Shown piece by piece: positions 37,719 through 50,500 of a stretch of DNA of 64,000 bases (position 1 is its first letter; each line of letters starts with the position of its first letter). Origin of the DNA: Diprion similis. Its lineage: Eukaryota > Arthropoda > Insecta > Hymenoptera > Diprionidae. Under the pieces are notes generated by a model. The model did no database searches and was not told the origin of the DNA. It saw only the letters and a list, made by a program, of their open reading frames with translations. The position numbers and the translations under genes were made by a program. The stretch spans positions 6,076,001 to 6,140,000 of the forward strand of contig NC_060118.1 in the NCBI RefSeq assembly GCF_021155765.1, in the 5' to 3' direction.

Positions 37719-40700
37719 ATGAAGTTACCGGTCCCAGGAACATTAGGAGCAGCATTTGCACCAACGTGTACATTGAACTTGATCTTCGGAATAGATGTTC
37801 TCTACTATCCCAAGGACAAGCCCCGACTATTGTTATCAGCTATCTGGGCCCTACTGACTATAACGATGGACGTGGTACTTCTCAAGATGTCTAATTTCTC
37901 AGAGTTGACGGTGTTCATGGGGTCCACAATCGCAGCAATGAACTATCGGCTGAACGCTCACATCCACACCATTTTTATCGCCATCTCGATGTTCACGTCG
38001 CAGTTTAGGTCACAGGTCATGATAATTATCATCTGAATACAAATTAGATATTTTGCAATATTTTTTACTTGTAATGGGAGAATGCTTAATCCTTACACGA
38101 TCTTATTTCACTGCTTTTTCTAAACTTTCTTCTTGAAACGTGTGATATAAAGTCGCATTGTGTTCCAGGCTACCAGAAGCACGTTTCGCAAGATAATCAC
38201 TATCAACGCTCAGCTCAAGTTACTGGGAATACCGTGTGACTACGATCTAGTGTACAAAGCTCAAGTCATTGAGCTGATAATTGGTTTCACCTACATGACC
38301 GTCCTCCAGATCGTCGATTTTCTCTTTGTCGGTCTCGATTACCCCAGCGAGTTTGCCCGTACTAGTTTCCTGGTGGCTACACATCATCATATGTTCTTCA
38401 CTTTCGTACTTGATTTCACCTACAACACCAGCATCAGGTGAAGAATGAAGTGACAACGACAAAAATTCAGGGGATATTTCGCAAACAATGATATTTACTA
38501 TTCAATTAATTTTTAGAGAATTTTCGTCATCTTAAAGACCTTCTCTAGTGCCTTTGTATCCTGGTTAGCTGACACTGTGCAATGCGATATCTGAATGTTT
38601 TTAATCTTATGATATAATTGTAACCATATCGCTGGGTTTTACAAACTTTCTTGTATGTAAACACTAAAAACAAAAAAAGTAGTCAAGAATTAGCTACAAA
38701 ATCCTGTTGTACAGTTGGTTACGCGATGTAGATCTCTATTTATTCGGTATTGGTCGCGAAAACTACAATTACCAAGAATTGTGTCATAACATTTTCACAG
38801 CTGATGCTGCAATAGTTAAAAACTATTTGTTCTCAACTAAATCAGAGACCCTTATGTCATGCATATGCCCAATAACCCTTATAAGTTCAGGTAAATTGAA
38901 GATGCCGATGAATCTACAAGATGGAGATTATGAATAAATTTTTCAGTAAATGTATTGGCCTGTCAAAAGTTGATTCAAAATTTCAAATAACTTTGTAGCC
39001 AAGTATGTATTTCATTTAAGCAACAATTCGATGGTATTTTAAGACTGCTTTTCCCGCACAGATACTTTTGTAACAGATTCCGGCGCTTGAATTTACTTCT
39101 TGTGGAACTGGAATTACGAAGTAAGGGCACAATAGAACCCACCAAAGAATCTGTCAGTAGATTTCTGCGCTATAACTCCTTGGCTTCTAAGGAAATTCAA
39201 GAAAGTGCAGTATCGGACAGACTCATGGATAACGAGCGGCTACTGCATATCACCACAGTAATAAGGTATTCGAATTTTTTGTTAAAGTATTACGTTGACA
39301 GATGGTTGAAGACAATCAATTTTATTCCCGATTTAACCACGATCTTAACTTTTTTTTTGCCTGAAAAGCGGAACGAAGTTAGGATATTATTCCTTCGTAA
39401 TACATTTGCGGAAAATATGAGGTCATATTACCCGAAAATTAATCTTTCAGTTTTTCTGGTTTTCTCTTCATCTTTTCCATTTTGAACTTTATCTCTCTGA
39501 ATTATTATAAAGTTTCAATAATATTGTAATTTTCAGACTGATGGATCAGACTTACATGAAAAAAGAAAACACTTTTAAGGCGATAATGTGGCCAGAATTG
39601 AGTCGGGAATAAAGTTCTATATAACACAGGAATAAAAGTCAAATATTCCTTCGGGTACTTCAACTTTATTCCCTTGTTACATAATGTTCTATTATACCTG
39701 GCGTGGATAATAACTAGACTAGTTCTTACTTCATACAATTATAATTTGAATTAAGTACTTAGCACGCTCGGATAGACACTTTAAATGAGGCATTGAATGA
39801 TGGTGAGCACAGATTTGAATGGCATTTGTTGTCAAAGGCTGGAGCTAAAAAAGGCTTCAGCGTGCTGTGCAATTGTCCGGAAATTTTCAAAAGTAGTTCA
39901 ATGAACAATACATGACACGGTTATTCACTATGCACTAACGAAATTTAGTCAATTGTCTATTGGAGAGCATAAATCTGCCATGCTCAGAGGAATCTTTCAT
40001 CAAACATTGGGAGAAATTTAATCATAATAATGCCAACCGATTACTTGTTGTGTGTGCAGAAAATTACACGGAGATCTCTGCACAACGGCGATGGAACTGA
40101 GCCGAGTCTTCGGCTTTCAGGTTTTACTTTCAATCGGATTGTCTTTCGGTGTATCAATAGCACTTCTATACACAGGTTACACGTTGGCCGCGGACTCACC
40201 AACGACTTCGTTGCTCAACGACGTGATGTTAAAGATTACAGCTGTATTGTGGATTGGATTTTATATAGTGAAAATTACTTGGCTTGTAATTGGTTGCGCA
40301 GCTACTACTCGCGAGGTACTTGAGCCATTTTGATGAACGCTATTAAAAATGTATAAAATATTTGAAAGGTTAACGTTGGCTAAATCAAGATCTACAATCT
40401 AAGATGTGAAATAACGTTTCAGGCCAAAAAAACTGGGGGATTGATCCAGAACATTCTAGAATCAGCGGCAATGTACAATAAGGATATTCGTGACGAGGTA
40501 TCTGCGCACTTCAGGTGTTTTGAAATAATGGACAAAGTCAAATTTGACCAGTTTGAATATTTATTTGGCAAATTATTTGAGCACAGCTAAAAATTAGAAA
40601 AGTAATTTTTCACAAAATTTTCTTCATGCTACAGATCAACATTCTAACTCTTCAGCTGATACAAAATCCTTTGTGCTTTACTGCCCAGGGATTTTTCACT

Positions 40701-40936
40701 TTGGATTATACGCTGATTTCGAAGGTTAGGTTAGCTGGCGATAAATGATCATAATAAGCACATGGAGCCTTGATTTAATAATTCTTTACTTAAATCCAAT
40801 TCTATGTTTTCAGATGATAGGATCAGTGGCAACTTTTCTCATCGTCATGATACAGATGCGAAGTATTTACGAGTTGAATAACCTTCGAGTCAATTCAACT
40901 CATCCCACGTTGGTAGTAGCGAATAGTACGGCCTGA
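37719..40936 (+). CDS. Gustatory receptor gene 7
   Basis: Intact GR-family receptor of 437 residues. Exons are 37719-38015, 38169-38437, 39062-39265, 40060-40315, 40423-40497, 40635-40724 and 40814-40936. Hydrophobic segments lie near residues 36-55, 78-95, 129-150, 164-185, 277-300, 313-337 and 398-412, giving the seven expected. The polar exon 3 (residues 190-257) is the large loop between the fourth and fifth. Exon 7 has MIGSVATFLIVMIQM, the family signature with F and M variants. The tail has two NST sequons. GRs are known to place the N-terminus inside and the C-terminus outside the cell, so these sites could be glycosylated. It converges on the Ig gene, whose stop is 628 nt away. AATAAA lies at 41078. 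Confidence 0.94.
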
Positions 40937-41563
40937 AAGAGACGCGCTGCGTTTGGAAAATACAATTTGTTGATAATGTAGATATATTTACTATTAATAT
41001 ATATATAGCCGTCGATTTCCACCATAGAGAATTGCAATTTTATTTTATTTTTTTTAATCAAGATTGGATTGGATGAAAATAAATTTAACACCATATTGAA
41101 TATCGTTATAAAGTAAAATTTGTTTTATCATATTATTATACAATAGACATTATTTGCGCACACGGCGTGTAACACGTATGAGTAAATCGTTTGAAAATAG
41201 TTGTAATTGGTGATACACATTTATTTACATAGTCAATAAATTAAACTTCGAACAATTCGTTTAATAGTCTTACGCGAATATACATGCCCTTTAATTAAAA
41301 ACTTACAAATACGGTATTGGCAATTGTATTATTTCTCGAATAATAAAATATTCTGGCTTATGAGTATAATTCTTTAAAACGTTTTTCAAAAGCTATTCCG
41401 AGATTCAGCGGAAAAATAAAAATAGAGTGACATTTCCAGGAATCTAGAAATAGAGGTGAAATACGTTAAATTGAAAACCGAAATCAACATCCACTATAAA
41501 CTAATTCGTTTTCAGTCTTGGGGGTAAATATCGAGGATTTGTTGCTGAACCATTGAAACTGAC
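40937..41563. other. Convergent 3' region between GR gene 7 and the Ig gene
   Basis: These 627 nt should hold both 3' UTRs. A plus-strand AATAAA lies at 41078 and a minus-strand AATAAA at 41225-41220, so the two transcripts need not overlap. Confidence 0.6.
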
Positions 41564-44500
41564 TTATCGATATCTGCCTACGACGATTCGCACAGTGCAA
41601 ATTACCAACGCACCGGACAATTGGATAAAGTAGAACTCTCGCGTTCGAGAATCCGGCCATGATCCACTGCTGGCATATCCACCGCTGCGTTGCGAGTGCT
41701 GAGACATCGGCTCCAGTTCGACGACTGTCGATGAAGAAGGAAAGACTCATTGGATAACATTAGATTAATTCACGTGGTTAATTTTAAATTTCTGAATTTG
41801 AATCTTTAAATCACAACAACGTGAAGGATATTTTGTATCAGTAAATCGTTAGAAGATCTGTATTTGGTCAAATAAAAAACTTTTAGACTCCATAAAATAA
41901 AGTCGCGTCACGGTTCGCAGTAAAAACAACTTTATGTTAAAATTTCTAAATACATATTCCAGTATCTTTAAAACGTTAATGAATATTCTTTAGTTTATTT
42001 TAACATCTGAACTGCCTAGAGAGAGTATTGATTTTCATGAAAAAAAACCGATAACTTCCAGTCCGCAATTATTCAACGGCCATTACAGTTATTTTTTAGC
42101 TATTGTTCTAGTATTGTGAACAGGGTTTCACACCCTTTGAAGAAGGATCAACATTCGAAAAGTTGTGCAACTATCGGGAAAAATTCAGATACACGAGAAT
42201 ATAGTGTGTTTTTTTTTCATTACCTGGCATAATTTTTTGTTCAGGGGATGCTTCCACTCTCAAACCGTCGTCGTCTTCTGCCGCTAAAAAAATGGTGTGA
42301 ATATATTACAAGTACTGCGTCTATGGTTACGAAATAGATTTCTTAAAATAATTTAAACAATTCACTTCATTCATTTTCAACTTTGATGTTCGAAATTATT
42401 ATCAGTATTCGATCGGTAAAAAAGATACTATTCTACATTCAGAAAAACCTATAAATTTAGACGTTATAAGGTTTTTTATTCTTTTTTCAATTTTTATTAT
42501 ATTTCATTACTTTTATTGTGTTTATATTTATTGTCAACTTTTATCCTTAATTATGCAGATGTGGTTATAGCTAATACTGTGAAATTATTGAAAATTGTGA
42601 TCAAGTTAGTTATACACTTTTTTCCCTATACTTCGACTGGGGTAAAGTAAATTGGCGTCGTTGCCACCTCTACCTATCTCTCTCTCTCTCTCTCTGTCTC
42701 TTTCTTTTATGTTTTTTCTTTTGTTTTCACTGCAATGCAACTCATTTTTTTCGCGAAGATCAAAGAGGCCGTAATTTTTTTTATACGGAACAAAAGAAAT
42801 ATTTCAAACCCTACGAATTGTATAATTTTCCAAATATTAATAACGGTGTTAAATTTCTTCTATCAATTCTATATATTTAATCATATCATCTGTTCCGCCA
42901 ATTTTTATTCATATCACCTATTATCATCAGTTCTATGTACTTAACCAAATCACCTATATTGATTTTAGAAGAATAAATAAGGTGTCGGAAAATATTCTTC
43001 ATTAAACTTACGTGCGCCTTCAGTCGAAAATCGCAGCAATCTTGAGGGTCGGCTCCAGCCGTAACGATTTCTTGATAATATGAGACCTTCGTAGTGAGTT
43101 GCTTCGGCCAGACCGGTGAGATTAAATGATCGGGCGTGCACAGGACCAATTGCATTACTTCCGCTGGGAATCAGCAATTTGTACCATTCGCTGCGTGCCC
43201 CACCTCTCTGCGATTTTAAGAATTAATAATTGCAGGTAATGTCATATGAATTATCAATTTTTTGACAAGATTTCATAGATATGTTACCACCACCACCGCA
43301 CCAACGTTACCAGTTTAGTACAATTGTACTAAATCTAGTACGTTTCCGAAGTATTTAGTACGTCAGAACGCTTTTCGTCGACCTATTCCATTTTTCAATT
43401 TCAGTACCCGAATACGAAATCCCTAGTTCATCTTCAATGGCTGAATCGGAAAAGCAAACTAAGATAATATATAATATCTTAAACTAAACTCCCGAATCTC
43501 GCGCCACCCGGAGAATGGAGATTACTGTGTTATTGTCGTTGAGAAAAATTAATGCGTCAAATAACAAAGCCAAACTAACCAATTCATCGAATGAGAGTTT
43601 AGTGGGTTGATTTTGGTTAGGTTGTTCTGGATTCGTGCTTGTTTGGGTTGTTTGGGATGAATGAACTGTTATTCAACGAATTGTCTTTCGATGATTTGTT
43701 TTCATTATAGAGTTCGCGTACCTCGGCCGATAGAGGAGCCCTGACAAGGGGGGGGGGGGGGGGGGGGGGAGCTGTGAGCAACCTTTGTCTTTCATGTACG
43801 AACAGGTCGTATTCAGTCAGATCATAACACTCGTAAGCTACGTGCGAAAGTCGAGTATCCGAAGAGTCAAGTGCCATCACGAATTAAGTGAGTGTAAGTG
43901 AAGCGTGCACAGCTACAAATCAAACGATTAAAACCTGCGACGAAACTGCGGAATACCTGCGACCCATCTAAAAACAAGGTAATAAACACTCATCAATTCA
44001 CACCATATATATTCGTGTGTCAGTATTTAGTTTTTTCCTTTTTACTCCTCCTCTACATATCCCTTGAGTTATAACCAAAACCTCGTTGCGGTAGCCGTGC
44101 ACCAGTTACTGGACACCAGCCTTGCCAACCTACTATCAGATGAATGTTTCTTTAAATGGCGCCTAAACAATTCTTTAGATTTCTTATTCAGATAGCACCA
44201 CAATAATTCTTCAGATGTCTTAATGGCGTCACAATAATTTTTCATATATATTTATATATATATATATATATATTCAAAGATTTTGGGAAGTTTTAATTTT
44301 GTAATATTTTCTGTCAAAAAAGTGCGTTTGAAAATTGCAGACCCTATCTATTTGGTGCATATTATGTCAGGAACTTCAGAATTGGTTGATTTTTGGTCTG
44401 TTGTTTCGATGTCACAGACCATATTTACAGATTTCACCATCAGTCTTGAGATTTTGTAAGAGATTTTGAGATCTTCTTCCGATTCCTTTCTAAATAACGA

Positions 44501-47500
44501 TATTTCTGAATAAGAAAAGAGCTTTTCTTTTTTCTTTGAACGGACTGTAATTTCTTCAGATCTATGGAAATTTCTTCAGGGTTGGCAACATTGTCAAACA
44601 CCCGACCCTCGGGCACGGTCTTCTTACACACAGGTATTGCAACTCAGGTAGAATTTTAATAGGAGGCAATCACTTCACTGTTGAAGAAACATCCAGGTGG
44701 CGCTGCAATCGAGGGATACATAACCATAACCTATATCGTGCGTGTCACTGATGTACTGCACGTTGGTTTGTTTACATTTTCGATAATGTAATGTATCCCT
44801 CGATCGCAGCGACGCTAGCGACTTGGCACGTTAAGTGGCCCACTTCGAAACCCACAGTTGCAAAACCTGTGTGTAAAACCGTGCCCTTGGACCACTTCTA
44901 GGTAACTAAATTTACACCCGACCTGGCGACCAATGAATTTGATGACCAAGGAAAAGTGAGGTGGTGACACGTAAAGATCGACCCGTTTGTGCTCCCGAAC
45001 GCTTCGTGCAATCCCTTCACGATTGAAAATAATAAAAATTATTGTTTTACTGTATAGTTTTAGAAGTCAAAGCTGTGACTTGAACGGTACGTTACAAAAG
45101 AAAACTGTGATGTTCGTATGAGATTGAAAAAAAAAACATCATAAAACTCTAACGTTTCGACGTTTTTATTACGTACTCTGTTTAATTTGAAGTGACCGAC
45201 AATTTGTACGAAATTTCTAAATCTCTATTACGGTGTGGCGCTACCGTTGAATACTAAACTAGGAACTCTGTACTGAACGAAAGCTCACTCTGGCAAGTAA
45301 TTTAGCCAAGTTTTTAAAATCTCTCTTAGTTTTTTGAAGTTTCATTAAGTTATCCTTAAAATTCCTGCGATTCTGCAGAATTTCATGTAATTATTCGAGA
45401 CTAATAATGGGTGTGATGCATCATTTATGAAGTACAATACATTGATTGAACGTAACGAAGCCATTTTGCAGTATTTTTTTCCTGGCTTTTACTCCTCCCA
45501 ATTATTGCAAATATCAAGAGTGCAATGATTTCTTTTATATGACATACGGTAATTAGGACTTACCACAAATTGGCGAAACCAAAATTGGTACTCGATGATC
45601 GGACTGTAGCTGTCGACTTCCCAAATGAAATTATAAGCAGTTTTACCGATGCTGTGAGACTCTTTTTTGAATATTGCTGGATTCGCAACTCCGGACAGCT
45701 CAATTACTGCGTCGCTGATGCCCAGAACATTCGACGCTCGGCACAAATAGTCACCGTAGTCAGTGGTTCTGGTGTTTCTGATTATCAAACTGTGGTCACT
45801 TCCAGAAGTATGTTTGACGATTCTTGACGTGTAAGGAACCTTTTCATCCTTGAAATACCACTCCACCTGACACGCAGAAATACGTTGTGAGTAAAAACGT
45901 CAACGAATCGTATTTTGTAGATATTTCTAGTCAAACGGTATAAAAATCTCAAATTTTGAACAAAAATACGTATCCTTTGTTTTTTGTTTTTTTTTTAGTT
46001 TTCTGTTTGGCACAATGTTTTCAGTATTGTCCGAAATTTGAAAACTCTCGCTCTCTTTCTCAACGTTTAAATTTTGATTGTGTAAATTTTTTTACTTCCG
46101 TATTGAATCAACAACAAATTTCTTCGATATTTTTTCCCTTTTTACCCAATTGACCGAATTTTCAGTTTTCTGTAAATTATTCTAAGAAGATCTAATTCGG
46201 CAAGCTGTAGTATCGCGAACAGAGTGAAAATTTAAAAAAAACGGACGAAAAACTGAACAAAAAAAATTTTAACCATTTAAATGTGCCGAAAAAAGTTGGC
46301 TTCGTGGTTTTTCAATAAAACCGAGTCTCACTCAGCTGAGCAACTCACCTTTGCGTCTGGCCAGGCAATCACTTTGCAGTCGAGTTGTGCCCTGATTCCA
46401 GGCGATGCGTGAACCCAGTTTTTCTTTACCTCGATCTCAGGTTTGTCTGTAGATAAAAGGACGAAAAAAAAAACTTATTCCCATAACAGACCAACCGTTG
46501 AATTCTTTGTGTTCAGTTTCCGTTAAAAATTATAAGACCCAGTAAAATGTACACCGCTTGAGATTTATATATATATATATATTATGGCTATAATATATCT
46601 GCACGTTTTATCTCAGCTACCCAGTTTTTACTGGGTCGTCGGCTGCAGAGATAGTCGAGGAAGAACTTGTACTTCCGAAACTATCGTTAATCCTGTGCGG
46701 TCAGAGTTTTTTCATTCTGCTTTTTTTCCGTGAAACTGAGTAGAGGATTTTCAAACATTAATACAGTAGATAAATCAGAGTGATGATTTTACACCTTTGA
46801 AATCTAGGCGGAAATGTTTATTAGAGAAACATTTCACCGTAGAGTTATTTAACAAAAGTTTAATAATTTACGGGTTGTGGAATGATCAATTTTATCGCTT
46901 CTTAGCGTTTCATGATCAGTCGATAAATATTGATTCGATCATGACTATAACACACGCGTATCTTCATAGCAATCTCGATTGTATTCTCAGCGCTGTAGGA
47001 GTCGATTAGAACAGCGTTAAAAATATTATCGTTCTATCCAATTCGTACCAATTAGATGAGAAAATGAGAACCGAAACTCAATTTAAAGGTCGAATATCAA
47101 TTACGGCGACTGAAAATAGTAACGATCAAAGAAGCGGTTGAAAAAATGTAGGAAATAAAATGTACTGATGAGTCCTATAAAATATTCAACGCTTCGATTA
47201 TCAATCTCTCTTCTTGTCACGCGATGTACAAGATATCGGCCATAAATTTTATGTGCAACAAAAGTGAAGGTGAAATGATGAGTCGGTGGAGATGATTCTG
47301 CATTTGTCGAAGACTTAATCAGATTACATCTCATTCTGCGCACGCTTCGCAAATAGAGGGCTCAATCATGCAAATCGGGTTCCGTTCATTCACCACCACT
47401 CATCTTCATCCATGGTCTTCGCCTTTCCTTTCGTTTATTAACATGGCAAATTACCACGTAATCATCTTTTGTACACGTTCAATGGAGGCTTGATTGTGGT

Positions 47501-50500
47501 CGTGAATCGTAATGGTTTCCTTTTATAAACCCACTGACGTTATTTAATGCGTTTCTTTAAGGTCGTACATGAAATCTTGGTGGGCGGATAAAAGCGTTTG
47601 ACGAGCCTTCGTCTCAGCTGTAATACATATCTACGTGCTTTTTCACTCATCTGTGTCGTCATCGTGTAAATTGCGCCGATCAAACGAGACGTTGACATTC
47701 AACGCAAGAGGGTTGAATCACGTTGTCCACGCAATAACAAAAATACTGCGAGACATGATGACAGCATATCAAAAAATATTTTAGACGTAATGGGAAATGT
47801 AATTTTTGTGGGGAAATTTGTCTGGAATTAAAATTGAAAACATTTACATGTAAAGTTAAAAAACGGATTTTTTTATAACTTCGTACTTATAGTTTCTCCT
47901 ACGAATTTCAGAGAAACTATTTAAACAAGGTTTTTTTTTTAAAGTGCTGCACTTGAAATTTGAAATCGCAATCTCAAAGCTTGAAAAATTTAGTCAGAAG
48001 AATTATTGTGTTCCAGCAATCGGAGATTCGATCAAAATTCACTGCAAATAAATGGGGAATATAAAAAAAAAAAAAAATCAACAAACTACGAATTTGAAAA
48101 TTTGTATTTCTGTTGAAGTAATAATTTCGAGGTTTCGTCACTTTGTTAATCTTATTAAAATTTTATTGAAATATTTCAAGTCACAGAATTTTAGTCACCT
48201 TTCTGAACTTTGCAATTCAACCCTCGAAATTAGTAATCAGTAAGAATCCCCTGCTCAGGTCTTGCTAAAAAAATTAATACATGTCGAGGTCAACCGCGGT
48301 GATAAAAGGGTCAAGGGGATTCCCCCTCAAAAAAAAAAAAAATAAAACGATGCAAATAATACATGTGATAAAAATCTGCACCATCCTGCAGTGAATTGAA
48401 GTATGTGTGTGTGTGCGTGTGTGTGCGATTGTGCGAATACTGACCAGAAGCTGACACGTGTCGACGTGTCGCTTTGTCATCGATCGTTCCTTCGGTGAAT
48501 TTTACTCGTTATTATAGATGTACGAAAATATTCATTATTTACGTTTCTGGAGGGTGTCGTTCTGGAATTTTACTACTTGTGTCAGTAGATTTCTAGTCAG
48601 AAGACTAGAAAAAAATTTCAAATTAATATTAATCGCATTTTACAGCATTGCCAACCCAATTTTCCAGACTACAAATATACTTACCGTGTGTCCATAAGAA
48701 TTCGAATTCTATTGGTAGATTGAGCAGTCGACGCAATCCCTAGGAGCTCACAGCTAACGGTGGGTTCCTAGGGACATTTTCCGAGAGTCGCGATTGGTAT
48801 TGCGTTGGCTGCTCAATCAGGCGGCAACTGTCGACCAATAGAATTCTAACGACTTGACGCATGCGCATTAGGTGCGTACTTTCCTCATGGACACACGGTA
48901 TACACTAGAAATAGCGTCCTTTCCAACCGCGTTTTGAGACAGAATGTTATGCTCCTGATACGTCGATACGTTGCGTTTCCTTTCATGCAGTCCTACGAAT
49001 GTTCACGCTAAGGTTTCAGTTCATTTTGCGAATTACTATATTCTGCTGCTCGAGGCGCTTCCATTGTGTATTTATGGAACGCGCACATGTATAACTTAGA
49101 GCACATTCGCCCGAGGACTCTGGTTATGCGTGTGCATACTGCATGCGCGTTTCATCTTTGAACGTGGGTGCGAATTAACTTGTGCAGTCGGATTCGGAAT
49201 TATATTCACCGCGCATTCGCAACTCTGCCCTGGTTCTGCCCGCCAGGATGAAGCGATACGATCTTACGAGAGCCTGAAGGGTTGTTGGAAATTTATTGCA
49301 CTACGTATAAGGCAAGGGTAGCTTTTGGGGCTGGTGAAGAAGCTCGTTATTCACCGCCAAGCGACGGGTACATGGCGAACCTTAAACTCTAGAAATAATT
49401 GCCATTTGATAAAATTTCAGTTTCATTCGTCTTCGCGCAATTGCATCGTACCTCCAAAAAAAAAAAAGGAATTCAATTCAATTTGTATTTGTCTACAAGA
49501 AAGCAATCAATTCAAGTATCTTCCGGTATCAAATAAACAAACGAACGGCAAGGATTCAAATTTCGCTCTTTTGTGTCATAATTCAGGAAATTTATTCATA
49601 TATGTGACTTGGAATACTAGACAAAAAAAAAAAAAAATGCTTTAATCACAGAGTGAATTGTAATTTCTTCCGACAGTCTTTCAATTTCTGGACATCGTGT
49701 AACAATATCTACACGTAATTTATCCTTTGATTTTTTTCTGTACGGAGAATAATAAAAACGAATCCTTTATGGCCCTTTTAAATTTTCACATCGTCTTGCC
49801 GATCAGGGCGCGCATAGTAATCTGCAGAAAGAATTAGGGCCAAGCTAATTATTATTGCCATGATCCCGCGGTGTCGTGACTTATTATCCATATCTTATAC
49901 AGCTTATAACTTCGCATTAACGACAAGTTAACTGAATATATGCAGGTGAACTTAATCCGCACGCAATTCGCTATGTGGCTTTTACTTCGCAAGCGGTAAA
50001 GATTTGTGAAAGTTACGATGGTGATTCGAACAATAATAAATAACAGGAAAAATTACGAATTACGTTCAATCTTGGGTAATTTATTGCCCAACGGATCTTT
50101 TTTTGCGTCCAAGTCAAGTTCCGGAATATCAAAATTCAGACAGATGATTACATCGAATGATAAAAATTTCGAATGGTCGAAAACTCCGAACGTTAAGCTG
50201 CAACCTTTAATATTTCGACAATTTCGAACTTTAGCCCATATTCAATGAATACCAACAAAAGTTATGGATGTGTTACACATCATGGTGTATCATGGGAACT
50301 TCGAAGTTTTTTTACAACGTTTTTATACGTTCATAAACAGTTGAGTGAAATTCATAAATAAATAAAAACGCCTGAAACGATAGTAAAATTTACAACTCAC
50401 GTTTTATGCGAAGATCTATAGTCGCAGTTGCCGGCTGACCGACTCCATTTGTCGCCACGCAAGTGTACCGTCCTGAAAGATCGTGAGTATCAGCGTGGAA

